Origin: Clostridiales bacterium UBA1775
Lineage (GTDB): Bacteria; Bacillota; Clostridia; Monoglobales; Firm-18
Length of the DNA: 64,000 nucleotides
Assembly (NCBI GenBank): GCA_002314595.1
Contig: DCGP01000041.1
Coordinates: forward strand, 1-64,000
Direction of reading: 5' to 3'
Part shown: piece by piece, positions 1 to 8,114 of the stretch
How the letters are laid out: each line of letters opens with the position of its first letter
Position numbering within the stretch: the stretch's first letter is position 1
Translations under genes and position numbers: made by a program
The notes under the pieces: generated by a model
What the model saw: the letters and a program-made list of their open reading frames with translations, nothing else
What the model was told of the DNA's origin: nothing
The model's database searches: none

Positions 1-1204
1 AATTACCATCTATTGAACAATAATTTGGATTATCTACATCAACGATAATACTTGTTAGTTTACTGCAAAGAAGAAACGCACCATAACCAATAGAAGTAAC
101 ACTGGTTGGTATGGTTATGCTTGTTAGGTTCCAGCAGTTATAAAACGCACTTTTACCAATAGAAGTAACACTGTTTGGTATGGTAAATGATGTTGCTGTT
201 TTACCTCTGGCATACTGTATTAAAGTTTTTCCGTCCTTAGAATACAAATTACCATCTATTGAACAATAATTAGGATTATTTACATCAACAGTAATACTTG
301 TTAGTTTACTGCAATCAGAAAACGCACTATCTGCAATAGTTATTGTTCCTTCTTTAACAGAATATGAAGTACTACTTGTTTCTGCATCAATTAAATGATT
401 ACCTATATACAATACACCATTTTCCCAGTTATTTGAATTATTATAATATGCTGTATTATTAAACGCATCACCACCAATAGAAGTAACACTGTTTGGTATG
501 GTTATACTTGTTAGTTTTCTGCAACTGGAAAACGCATAATCACCAATAGAAGTAACACTGTTTGGTATGGTTATGCTTGTTAGGTTACTGCAACTGGAAA
601 ACGCACTAATACCAATAGAAGTAACGCTGTTTGGTATGGTTATGCTTGTTAGGCTACTGCAACCATAAAACGCATATTCGCCAATAGAAGTAACACTGTT
701 TGGTATGGTTATACTTGTTAGGCTACTGCAACCATAAAACGCTCTCTCGCCAATAGAAGTTACACTGTTTGGTATGGTAAATGATGTTGCTGATTTACCA
801 ATAGCATACTGTATTAAAGTTTTTCCGTCCTTAGAATACAAATTGCCATCTATTGAACAATAATTTGGATTATTTGCATCAACAGTAATACTTGTTAGGC
901 TACCGCAACATTCAAACGCATAATCACCAATAGAAGTAACGCTGTTTGTTATGGTTATGTTTGTTAGGTTTCTGCAACTAGAAAACGCATAATTACCAAT
1001 AGAAGTAACAGGATAGCCCTCTATTGTACTTGGTATTGTTAAACTACCTGATGCTGATGTGTTACAATCGGTTATAGTAACTTTGTTATTTGAAATACTA
1101 TAATGCAAACTGCCATAAGTTCTTATTGTATCTGCCATTACCACACAAGGTAGTGCTGACACAATCAACATAATTGTTAATACAAGTGATAGAAATTTTT
1201 TCAT
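1..1204 (-). CDS. Secreted leucine-rich-repeat protein (BspA-like, LRR_5), 3' end outside window
   Basis: Reading from 1204 leftward, the frame stays open to the window edge, so only the first ~401 residues are visible. The start MKKFLSLVLTIMLIVSALP is a classic signal peptide with an AGGAGG ribosome site at 1212-1217. After ~60 residues come 23-residue repeats of the form LTSITIPNSVTSIGxxAFxxC, the Treponema/BspA-type leucine-rich repeat. They are interrupted by a longer module containing NPNYCSIDGNLYSKDGKTL, which itself appears three times. Members of this family are cell-surface or secreted adhesins in gut bacteria; the ligand here is unknown. Several repeats are nearly identical at the DNA level, which suggests recent duplication or gene conversion. 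The family assignment is certain, the function is not. Confidence 0.9.
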   Translation of the reverse strand, partial: MKKFLSLVLTIMLIVSALPCVVMADTIRTYGSLHYSISNNKVTITDCNTSASGSLTIPSTIEGYPVTSIGNYAFSSCRNLTNITITNSVTSIGDYAFECCGSLTSITVDANNPNYCSIDGNLYSKDGKTLIQYAIGKSATSFTIPNSVTSIGERAFYGCSSLTSITIPNSVTSIGEYAFYGCSSLTSITIPNSVTSIGISAFSSCSNLTSITIPNSVTSIGDYAFSSCRKLTSITIPNSVTSIGGDAFNNTAYYNNSNNWENGVLYIGNHLIDAETSSTSYSVKEGTITIADSAFSDCSKLTSITVDVNNPNYCSIDGNLYSKDGKTLIQYARGKTATSFTIPNSVTSIGKSAFYNCWNLTSITIPTSVTSIGYGAFLLCSKLTSIIVDVDNPNYCSIDGN

Positions 1205-1254
1205 ACATACTCCTCCTAAGCAATGTTTATACTCTTAATATCGAGTATGTTTGA

Positions 1255-1283
1255 ATTATACTCTATTTATCGACAATTGTCAA
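1255..1283 (-). promoter_or_regulatory. SigA-type promoter of the LRR gene
   Basis: On the minus strand a perfect -35 TTGACA (1278-1283) is followed by 17 bp and a perfect -10 TATAAT (1255-1260). Between it and the start codon lies a small dyad, ATACTC/GAGTAT, at about 1230-1249, which could fold in the leader RNA. Confidence 0.75.
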
Positions 1284-1325
1284 GCAATAGAGCATAGTTT
1301 ACCATTGTTAGTGAGGTGATTTTTA

Positions 1326-1526
1326 ATGATTAGTTATGAACCATTTTACAACACATTAAAGGAAAAAGGAGTGTCTACCTATAAGCTAATTAACGAATTT
1401 GGCGTAAGCAGAAGCCTACTTGACAGGCTTAAACACAACAAGCCCATAAGCACCCAAACTCTTGATGATTTATGCCGATTTTTAAATTGCAATGTTGAAC
1501 ATATCCTAACACACAAGAAGGATTAA
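1326..1526 (+). CDS. Small Cro/CI-type helix-turn-helix regulator
   Basis: This 66-residue protein is essentially one XRE-type HTH domain. The pattern YKLINEFGVSRSLLDRLKH forms the recognition pair, followed by the usual QTLDDLCRFLNC helix, as in the HTH_26 group of small phage- or plasmid-like regulators. An AGGTGA ribosome site precedes the ATG. It is transcribed away from the LRR gene, with 121 bp between the two starts, so it may bind that shared region, but this is inference. It probably acts as a dimeric DNA-binding repressor. No target operator was identified. Confidence 0.75.
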   Translation: MISYEPFYNTLKEKGVSTYKLINEFGVSRSLLDRLKHNKPISTQTLDDLCRFLNCNVEHILTHKKD

Positions 1527-1628
1527 CAGCTTTTAATCCCCGAGAAACAAATTACAACAAAATTTTTATTTACAACTTTTAAAAAATGTGTTAAACTTGA
1601 TATACACAAAAAATTAAGGAGATTTGGT

Positions 1629-2534
1629 ATGGATAAGTTGGAATTGCCATTGGATTTTGTAGACAACTTTATATTTAAAGCACAGCCTGAATATGCAATG
1701 GTTTACCTTTATGCATACCGTCAGAAGTTAGATGAAGCATCAGTAAATGCCCAACAAATTGAAAAGGCACTTGGAATAAAGCCTGATGTTGTATTAAAGG
1801 CAATAGAATATTGGAAGGGCAAGGGGTATGACATATTCAGTCAAAAGCCATTAGCACCTATTTGTGATAAAAGCAAGTATTCACCAAGTGAAATTACAAA
1901 GTTTATGGAAAATGACACAGAGCTTGCTGTACTGTATGAAGAGGTTTCAAGAATAATGGGCAAGGCGTTATCTACCAATGACATTAACACCTTGTTTTGG
2001 ATATATAACGACTTGGGTTTTTCATCGTCGGTAATAATAATGCTTGTAAACTATGCAAAAAAAGAGGACAAGTGCAGAATGAGGTTTATTGAAGCCACTG
2101 CTCAGCAATGGTCTGAAAAAGGCATTGCAACCTTTGAAGATGCAGAAAAGCACCTTGCAGAAATTGAAAACAAAAATAATTACGAACAGAGGATTAAAAA
2201 ACTGTTTGGAATATTTGACCGAAGCTTTACATCTACGGAAAAAGAAATAATTAACAGTTGGCACAATGAAATAAAGCCTACTAAAAAGGAATTGGAATAC
2301 GCATACGAGGTATGTGTTGAAAAGACCGGTAAGTTTTCTGTTAAATATATAAATGCAGTTTTGGTTAATCAAAAGAAGGACAAAAAGCCAAAGGCTGAAA
2401 ATATGCCTACACCAAAGGCTACAAAATTTAAAAACTTTACTCAAAATGGTGATGTTGATTACAGAGAGCTTGAAAAGCTTGCCATTAAAAAGAGAATGTC
2501 CAAAACTATGAAGGGAGATGAAACAGATGAGTGA
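1629..2534 (+). CDS. DnaD-domain replication initiation protein
   Basis: This 301-residue protein carries a winged-helix-like N-terminal region (about residues 1-70) and a DnaD/DnaB2-type helical domain near residues 110-190, with a second copy near 200-260. The patterns DINTLFWIYNDLGFSSSVIIMLVNYAKK and IINSWHNEIKPTKKELEYAYEVCVEKTGK are hallmarks of the family. DnaD-type proteins remodel DNA and help load the replicative helicase during initiation and restart. The stop codon overlaps the start of the next gene, a DnaC-like ATPase, in an ATGAGTGA arrangement, so the two are translationally coupled as a helicase-loading pair. A ribosome site AAGGAG precedes the ATG. Confidence 0.88.
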   Translation: MDKLELPLDFVDNFIFKAQPEYAMVYLYAYRQKLDEASVNAQQIEKALGIKPDVVLKAIEYWKGKGYDIFSQKPLAPICDKSKYSPSEITKFMENDTELAVLYEEVSRIMGKALSTNDINTLFWIYNDLGFSSSVIIMLVNYAKKEDKCRMRFIEATAQQWSEKGIATFEDAEKHLAEIENKNNYEQRIKKLFGIFDRSFTSTEKEIINSWHNEIKPTKKELEYAYEVCVEKTGKFSVKYINAVLVNQKKDKKPKAENMPTPKATKFKNFTQNGDVDYRELEKLAIKKRMSKTMKGDETDE

Positions 2535-3507
2535 TTTTAGCCAAGAGCTACATACAGAGGTTATGGAAGAATATGAAAAAATACGCTCTAAAAACAAGGA
2601 AGTTTACGAAAAGACGGTTAGTGCAATATATGACAACTTGCCAAGGCTAAAAGAAATTGACAATCAGTTAAAAACTCTTGCAGTAAGCATTTGTGCACAG
2701 CTTGTAAACTCTAATGTATCCCCCGAAAATGCTATTGAAAAGCTTAAAACCCAAACTGACAAGCTAATTTCCGAAAAAACTGAAATCTTAAAATCAAATG
2801 GCGTTTCACCTGATTCGTTAGCTGAAAAATTTGACTGTGAAATATGCAAGGACAAGGGATACATTAACGGAAAACGTTGCAAATGCTATATGGACAAGCT
2901 ACAAAATTGTATTCAAAAGCGTTCTAATATTTCAAGGGACAAATTGCACACCTTTGCAAAATTTGACCTTGAACTATACTCTGAAAAGGTTAACAAGGAA
3001 TATGGAATATCTGCCAAGGAAAATGCAGAGAGCATCAAAAAGACTGCAATGGATTTTGCCAAAGGCAAAAAGGGTTGCCCTACTCATTTGTTATTCTACG
3101 GAAACACAGGGCTTGGCAAAACATTTACCTCCGAATGTGTTGCAAGGGAATACATTAGGCAAGGCAAAAGCGTTTTTTACACATCTGCACCAAGGCTGTT
3201 TAGCATATTTGAGGACTACAAATTTGGCAGAAACACTACCGAAGAAGCAAAAAGAACTATTGACTACATTGCAGAGGTAGATTTGCTGATAATTGACGAC
3301 CTTGGCACAGAATTTAGAACACAGTATGTGGACAGCATACTTTTTGACACAATTAACACAAGAATTAACCAAGGTAAAAGTATGATTATAAGCACAAACC
3401 TTTCCCTTGACCAAATTAACTCTACATATTCTCAAAGAATTTCATCAAGATTTATCGGTAATTTTGATTTAATATACTTCTTTGGTGATGACATTAGATT
3501 AAAATAA
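2527..3507 (+). CDS. DnaC/DnaI-like helicase loader ATPase
   Basis: An AAA+ ATPase with Walker A GNTGLGKT near residues 192-199 and Walker B LLIIDDLGTE about 75 residues later. The N-terminal half is coiled-coil-like and carries a small Cys cluster (CEIC ... CKC, about residues 104-120), the zinc-binding region typical of DnaI/DnaC-like loaders. The C-terminus ends with the usual FFGDDIR motif. Its role is to deliver the replicative helicase to single-stranded DNA together with the preceding DnaD-domain protein. I chose the ATG at 2527, because AAGGGAG (2511-2517) is well spaced for it, whereas the ATG at 2518 directly abuts that site. Confidence 0.88.
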   Translation: MSDFSQELHTEVMEEYEKIRSKNKEVYEKTVSAIYDNLPRLKEIDNQLKTLAVSICAQLVNSNVSPENAIEKLKTQTDKLISEKTEILKSNGVSPDSLAEKFDCEICKDKGYINGKRCKCYMDKLQNCIQKRSNISRDKLHTFAKFDLELYSEKVNKEYGISAKENAESIKKTAMDFAKGKKGCPTHLLFYGNTGLGKTFTSECVAREYIRQGKSVFYTSAPRLFSIFEDYKFGRNTTEEAKRTIDYIAEVDLLIIDDLGTEFRTQYVDSILFDTINTRINQGKSMIISTNLSLDQINSTYSQRISSRFIGNFDLIYFFGDDIRLK

Positions 3508-3539
3508 AAAAGTGCAGAATATAACTTCTGCACTTTTTT
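3505..3539. terminator. Bidirectional terminator between dnaC-like gene and cyclophilin
   Basis: The dyad AGTGCAGAA/TTCTGCACT (3511-3519, 3526-3534) is flanked by A-runs on the left and T-runs on the right, so it can terminate both convergent genes. Confidence 0.85.
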
Positions 3540-4067
3540 CTATTCCTCTACTATTTCAGGCTCCGGATATGTAACTCCAAAGGTATCTACTGTTACCTTT
3601 TTCATTACTTGGTCCGTAACAGGCTTGTCATTAAAGCCCTTTGGCTGATGAACAATGTTCATAACCACATCAATGCCTTCAATTACTTTACCAAAGGTTG
3701 CATAGTCCCCATCTAAAAACGGATAGTCCTCAACCATAATAAAGAACTGACTGCCTGCGCTGTCAAGTGGCATTGCACGTCTTGCCATTGACAAAACGCC
3801 TACTGTATGTTTTAGGTTATTTTCAAAGCCGTTGTTTGAAAATTCCCCTTTAATACAGTAACCGGGGCCACCCATACCTGTGCCCTCAGGGTCTCCACCT
3901 TGAATCATAAAGCCCTCTATGCAACGATGGAAAATAACACCGTCATAAAAGCTTTTGTTAATTAGTGAAATAAAGTTGTTTACTGTATTAGGTGCAATTT
4001 CAGGATAAAGCTCTGCCTTAATAATTCCACCGTTTTCCATTTCTATTGTTACTATTGGATTTGGCAT
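3540..4067 (-). CDS. Peptidyl-prolyl cis-trans isomerase, cyclophilin type (cytoplasmic)
   Basis: This 175-residue protein is a compact cyclophilin, catalysing cis-trans isomerisation of proline peptide bonds during protein folding. Visible family signatures include NTVNNFISLINKSFYDGVIFHR, the active-site FMIQGGDPEGTGMGGPGY segment, and SMARRAMPLDSAGSQFFI. There is no signal peptide, so it should be cytosolic. It lies 11 bp downstream of trpS on the same strand and is probably co-transcribed with it. A second, membrane-anchored cyclophilin lies at 12053-12754 and shares the same C-terminal DQVMKKVxVDT tail, so the two are paralogues. Confidence 0.93.
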   Translation of the reverse strand: MPNPIVTIEMENGGIIKAELYPEIAPNTVNNFISLINKSFYDGVIFHRCIEGFMIQGGDPEGTGMGGPGYCIKGEFSNNGFENNLKHTVGVLSMARRAMPLDSAGSQFFIMVEDYPFLDGDYATFGKVIEGIDVVMNIVHQPKGFNDKPVTDQVMKKVTVDTFGVTYPEPEIVEE

Positions 4068-4078
4068 AATATCACTCC

Positions 4079-5164
4079 TTATTTACTGTATTTTTCAGCC
4101 TGTGATTTAATAAGCTCCACATCATCAAAATAGTTGATTTTCATTGCGTCCTTGACCTCGTGCAAGGTTTGTGCTGCGATTTCCCTTGCAACATCACTGC
4201 CTTTTTTAAGAATATTATATACCTCCGGTATATCCTTTTCAAATTCTGCCCTTTTAGCACGGATTGGTTCAAGCTCTTCTTGAACTACGTTGTTAAGGAA
4301 CTTTTTAACCTTCATATCCCCAAGGCCACCCTTTTTATAATGTGCCTTTAATTCGTCAAGGTTTGCATAGTCAGGCAAATATCTTTCAAAATGCTCGTCC
4401 CTGCAAAATGCATCAAGGTATGTAAATACTGTGTTGCCCTCAATGTGTCCCGGGTCGCTTACTTGAATATGAAGTGGGTCTGTATACATTGTTTTGATTT
4501 TTGAATTGATTTCGTCAGCAGAGTCCGAAAGGTAAATGCAATTACCCAAGGACTTACTCATTTTAGCCTTGCCATCTGTACCCGGCAAGCGAAGGCAAGC
4601 CTCATTTTCAGGCAATAATGCCTTTGGCTCTACCAAGACCTCGGAATATACAGAATTAAACTTATGCACAATTTCCCTTGCTTGTTCAAGCATTGGAAGT
4701 TGGTCCTCACCAACCGGAACTGTGGTTGCCTTAAATGCAGTAATATCAGCAGTTTGGCTGATTGGATATGTTAAAAACCCAACCGGAATACTTGCGTCAA
4801 AATTACGAAGCTTAATTTCCGACTTAACTGTTGGGTTACGTTGCAACCTTGAAACAGTAACTAAGTCCATATAGTAAAATGTTAATTCACAAAGCTCCGG
4901 AATAACTGACTGAATAAACAAGGTTGACTTTGTTGGGTCTAAGCCTACACTTAAATAGTCAAGCGCAACCTCGATGATATTTTGCCTAACCTTTTCAGGA
5001 TTTTCAATGTTATCTGTAAGTGCCTGAGCATCGGCAACCATAACCATTGTACGTTTATATTCCCCTGAATTTTGTAACTCTACTCTTCTTTTAAGGGAAC
5101 CTACATAATGCCCTAAATGTAATTTCCCGGTAGGACGGTCTGCTGTAAGAATGATTTTGTCCAT
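4079..5164 (-). CDS. trpS: Tryptophanyl-tRNA synthetase
   Basis: A class I aminoacyl-tRNA synthetase of 361 residues that charges tRNA-Trp. The HIGH-type nucleotide-binding motif is KLHLGHY (residues 14-20) and the KMSKS loop is intact at 201-205. TADRPTGKLHLGHYVGS and VGEDQLPMLEQAREI are characteristic of TrpS. An AGGAGG ribosome site precedes the ATG. It is followed by the cyclophilin gene and preceded, 17 bp away, by ybeY on the same strand. No T-box leader can sit here, because ybeY occupies the upstream DNA. Confidence 0.95.
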   Translation of the reverse strand: MDKIILTADRPTGKLHLGHYVGSLKRRVELQNSGEYKRTMVMVADAQALTDNIENPEKVRQNIIEVALDYLSVGLDPTKSTLFIQSVIPELCELTFYYMDLVTVSRLQRNPTVKSEIKLRNFDASIPVGFLTYPISQTADITAFKATTVPVGEDQLPMLEQAREIVHKFNSVYSEVLVEPKALLPENEACLRLPGTDGKAKMSKSLGNCIYLSDSADEINSKIKTMYTDPLHIQVSDPGHIEGNTVFTYLDAFCRDEHFERYLPDYANLDELKAHYKKGGLGDMKVKKFLNNVVQEELEPIRAKRAEFEKDIPEVYNILKKGSDVAREIAAQTLHEVKDAMKINYFDDVELIKSQAEKYSK

Positions 5165-5181
5165 TGTATTTCCTCCTGTAT

Positions 5182-5622
5182 TTAATCCCTTGTAATGCCA
5201 AGGAGATTTAATATCTCATCTTGTTTAACATACATTTCTTGTTCACCGTTTTCGTGGTCATAGCCTAAAAGGTGCAACATAGAATGGGCTGTTAAAAATG
5301 CAACTTCTCTTATTATGCTGTGTCCATATTCCACAGACTGTGCAACTGCACGTTCCAAAGAAATTACTATATCTCCAAGCTCTTCTTCGTCTAATGTGCC
5401 GTCCTCATCAAACATTGGAAAGGACAGTACATCTGTTGGAGCGTCCACATTTCTGTACTCTTTATTTAGCTTGTGGATTTCTTCATTATCACAAATTAGA
5501 ACGCTAACCTCACGAGGTTCTACATTTTCGTACTCAAATACTTTATCCACAACCTTTATTATAACACTTTCAAGCTCATTTGTAAACTCTACTTTATCTT
5601 GACTGTTTTGAATGTTTGTCAT
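5182..5622 (-). CDS. ybeY: Endoribonuclease YbeY (rRNA maturation)
   Basis: YbeY is a single-strand endoribonuclease involved in 16S rRNA 3'-end maturation and ribosome quality control. The zinc-binding motif HSMLHLLGYDH supplies the three conserved histidines (about residues 113, 117 and 123 from this start). I chose the ATG at 5622 because GAAAGG lies about 12 bases upstream and the upstream extension is poorly conserved in character; a start at 5658 is possible. The gene overlaps the end of phoH by ~29 bp, the usual arrangement in Firmicutes, and is presumably co-transcribed with it. Confidence 0.93.
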   Translation of the reverse strand: MTNIQNSQDKVEFTNELESVIIKVVDKVFEYENVEPREVSVLICDNEEIHKLNKEYRNVDAPTDVLSFPMFDEDGTLDEEELGDIVISLERAVAQSVEYGHSIIREVAFLTAHSMLHLLGYDHENGEQEMYVKQDEILNLLGITRD

Positions 5623-6592
5623 TTTCACGTTCTGCCTTTCTTTTATCGTCTCTTTCATACGCCTTTACAATGGCTTGTACCAAGGGATGACGGACTACGT
5701 CCTTTTCGGTTAAGGTGCAAAATTCAATATCGTCAATGTTCTTTAATATACGTACAACCTCTTTAAGTCCACTCTTTTTACCAAATGGCAGGTCTACCTG
5801 TGTAATATCGCCTGTTATTATTGCACGTGAGCCAAAGCCGATACGAGTTAAAAACATTTTCATTTGTTCAGGTGTTGTGTTTTGAGCCTCGTCCAAAATA
5901 ATATAGGAGTCGTCTAACGTCCTGCCTCTCATATATGCCAACGGTGCAACCTCTATTATGCCACGCTCTACATACCTTTGGTAAGCCTCTACACCTAACA
6001 TATCGTAAAGTGCATCATGAAGTGGCCTTAAATATGGGTCTACCTTACTTTGTAAATCCCCCGGCAAAAATCCAAGATTTTCCCCTGCTTCAACAGCAGG
6101 ACGAGTAATAACAATCCTGCTAACCTCCTTGTGCTTTAAGCTTGTAACAGCCATAGCAACTGCAAGGTATGTCTTACCTGTACCGGCAGGGCCTATACCA
6201 AAGGTTATAGTGTTATTTGTAATTGCATCAATATACTTTTTCTGCCCCAAGGTTTTGGACTTGATAGGTCTGCCCTTGGCAGTAATACAGACAATATCCT
6301 TTTCAAGACTATACAGTTTGTCTTCCATATCATCCTCTACAAGTGAAATTGCATACCTGACATTTTGTTCGGTAATTGCCTCGTTGTTGGCAGTCATACT
6401 AATAAGACCTGCCAAGCAACGCTGTGCCTTAACTGCATTTTCTTCCTCACCTGTAATTTTTAAGGTAGTGCCTCTGTGAACAATTTGAACATTATAATGA
6501 GATTCTATAATTTTAATGTTACTGTCAAAATTGCCGAAAATATTAAGAATTTGCTCCACACTTTCAACTTCAAGATGCTTTTCCTCTGTCAT
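5594..6592 (-). CDS. phoH: PhoH-family ATPase
   Basis: This 332-residue PhoH-like protein has an N-terminal KH-like RNA-binding region (about residues 20-65) and a P-loop ATPase domain. Walker A is GPAGTGKT (134-141) and Walker B ends in ILDEAQN (232-238). PhoH-like ATPases are implicated in RNA metabolism and are genetically linked to ybeY, which follows directly here. The start overlaps the end of yqfD by 23 bp and has a GAGGAAG ribosome site. The order yqfC-yqfD-phoH-ybeY is the classic sporulation-linked Firmicute operon. Confidence 0.93.
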   Translation of the reverse strand: MTEEKHLEVESVEQILNIFGNFDSNIKIIESHYNVQIVHRGTTLKITGEEENAVKAQRCLAGLISMTANNEAITEQNVRYAISLVEDDMEDKLYSLEKDIVCITAKGRPIKSKTLGQKKYIDAITNNTITFGIGPAGTGKTYLAVAMAVTSLKHKEVSRIVITRPAVEAGENLGFLPGDLQSKVDPYLRPLHDALYDMLGVEAYQRYVERGIIEVAPLAYMRGRTLDDSYIILDEAQNTTPEQMKMFLTRIGFGSRAIITGDITQVDLPFGKKSGLKEVVRILKNIDDIEFCTLTEKDVVRHPLVQAIVKAYERDDKRKAERENDKHSKQSR

Positions 6593-7745
6593 TTACTTCC
6601 TCCTCTTTGGCAATGTCTTCAATACATTCATAAGTTACTGTTAATTTACTGCCCTGTTTATTAAAAGATTTGTTTATTATTTTAGAGCCCTTGCATAATT
6701 TATCATACTTTTCCGTTAAATATGCCTTTGCCTCTTTTTCATTTAGCTTTACGGTCTTTTCGGTATATTCCTTATATTCATTTACCTCAACACCAAATGG
6801 CAAAAATCGTCCGTTACCTAACTGTATATATTTAGTATAACTTAATTTATCATATTTTTCAAATAAAATTTTATTTTTTATAAATAAATTTATAAATTTA
6901 TTAAAAATAACCAATCTGTTTTTGGATTTTTCGTTACCTGTATATTGCTTTTGTTTAACTGAATAAGGCAAATTTACAGTTTCGTCATACCATACCTTAG
7001 CCATTATTTCTCCATCGGAATGAGAATATTTTATGCCTTTGGTTGCCATATTCTCTGCCCCACTTACCAAAAGCTGACCTTCTAACACCACGTCCCCTTT
7101 TTTAACAACTGAATTTCCACTCCTAACCAATGTGGATTCTATAACCCCACTCTTTTTTGCAACAAGATTAGAAACAACAGCTTTATCAAAGTGCTCTCTT
7201 TTGACTTCTCGTTCCCTAATATCAACAGAAACCGTACAACCGGAAATATTTACAGTTACAAAGCTTAGGTTTTCGTTATTTGTCATCATCTGCCTGCGTG
7301 CCTCTTGCACGTCAACGGTACTTGTTAGCATACCAAACCTAATGCCTACCTTATTGGCGTATTTTATTATTTCCTCCGATTTTATTTTTTCGTTACCTGT
7401 AATTTGAATTATCCATACAAATCTGCTTAATAACGCTATTAAAAGCACAAAAATGACTATGCCTGCTAAAAAAGCCTTTCTCCTTTTGTACTTGTTAATT
7501 ATAAATGGTAAACCAAACTTTCCTATTATATGAACCCTACACCTTGAATTTTTATGGAACTTATGAACCTTGTGAAAGTCCCTTATGTCCATTTGGGCTT
7601 GAATTGTTGATTTATCAATTTTTTTAGCGTTCCAAAGCCCTATACCTCGCCTTACACATAGGTTAACAAATCTTTCAGGAAAAACACCTTTAATAATAAT
7701 GGTAATGTAGCCTTTTATGTAATTAACTATTTTAGATAATAGCAA
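6570..7745 (-). CDS. yqfD: Sporulation protein YqfD
   Basis: A 391-residue membrane protein of the YqfD family, produced in the mother cell during sporulation in Bacillus and Clostridia. The N-terminal ~75 residues form the conserved cytoplasmic module (KGVFPERFVNLCVRRGIGLWN). One transmembrane helix follows near residues 88-110 (FLAGIVIFVLLIALLSRFVWI), then a POTRA-like and beta-rich outer domain (ITGNEKIKSEEIIKYANKVGI). It starts with TTG directly after the yqfC stop codon, with an AGGTGGG ribosome site inside the end of yqfC, so translation is coupled. Confidence 0.92.
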   Translation of the reverse strand: MLLSKIVNYIKGYITIIIKGVFPERFVNLCVRRGIGLWNAKKIDKSTIQAQMDIRDFHKVHKFHKNSRCRVHIIGKFGLPFIINKYKRRKAFLAGIVIFVLLIALLSRFVWIIQITGNEKIKSEEIIKYANKVGIRFGMLTSTVDVQEARRQMMTNNENLSFVTVNISGCTVSVDIREREVKREHFDKAVVSNLVAKKSGVIESTLVRSGNSVVKKGDVVLEGQLLVSGAENMATKGIKYSHSDGEIMAKVWYDETVNLPYSVKQKQYTGNEKSKNRLVIFNKFINLFIKNKILFEKYDKLSYTKYIQLGNGRFLPFGVEVNEYKEYTEKTVKLNEKEAKAYLTEKYDKLCKGSKIINKSFNKQGSKLTVTYECIEDIAKEEEVNDRGKAS

Positions 7746-8036
7746 CTATTCCCACCTCACATTTAAAAATTTGCCGTCAATTAGTACATCGGTGTCTGTA
7801 ACTGCACTTATTGTAAGCAAATTACCCTCTATATTTAAAACTCCACTAAATATTTTTATTCTTATAAGCTTTTCTGTATATTCAATAATTCCCTTATAAT
7901 TTTCAACAATCATTTGATTGTCATTATATACAGTAATCTTTCCACAGTCGGAAAGAATGTCCTTTGGCATATCTATTGCTTCGGCAAGACGTTCCTTTAA
8001 AGACTTTATATCCTTTTTCTGTTGCCTTTTTCTCAT
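7746..8036 (-). CDS. yqfC: Sporulation protein YqfC (YabP family)
   Basis: A 96-residue member of the YabP/YqfC family. The pattern ITVYNDNQMIVENYKGIIEYTEKLIRIK is diagnostic. The family is required for spore formation in Bacillus and Clostridia, where the operon is under the mother-cell factor SigE. The N-terminus is strongly basic (MRKRQQKKDIKSLKERL). A strong AGGAGG ribosome site lies just upstream of the ATG and a SigE-like promoter is visible at 8056-8085. It begins the yqfC-yqfD-phoH-ybeY operon. Confidence 0.92.
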   Translation of the reverse strand: MRKRQQKKDIKSLKERLAEAIDMPKDILSDCGKITVYNDNQMIVENYKGIIEYTEKLIRIKIFSGVLNIEGNLLTISAVTDTDVLIDGKFLNVRWE

Positions 8037-8055
8037 AATTTATCCCTCCTAAGTT

Positions 8056-8085
8056 AAAGTATATTCTATAATATTAAAAATTTGC
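8056..8085 (-). promoter_or_regulatory. Candidate SigE promoter of yqfC
   Basis: On the minus strand, GCAAATT (8079-8085) and TATACTTT (8056-8063) are separated by 15 bp, resembling the SigE consensus (GNATAWW and CATACANT). The match is partial. The call leans on the known SigE control of this operon in other spore formers. Confidence 0.4.
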
Positions 8086-8114
8086 ATAATAATACTTATG
8101 AAAGGTTGGAGATT

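Noticed and set aside
1..1010. CRISPR or other noncoding repeat array
   Set aside because: The ~69-bp periodic repeats read through as a leucine-rich-repeat protein with a signal peptide.
2022..2597. 191-codon minus-strand frame
   Set aside because: Antisense to the DnaD-domain gene; hydrophobic low-complexity composition from the AT-rich complement and no ribosome site.
4079..5164. T-box control of trpS
   Set aside because: The gene is 17 bp after ybeY in the same direction, leaving no room for a leader.
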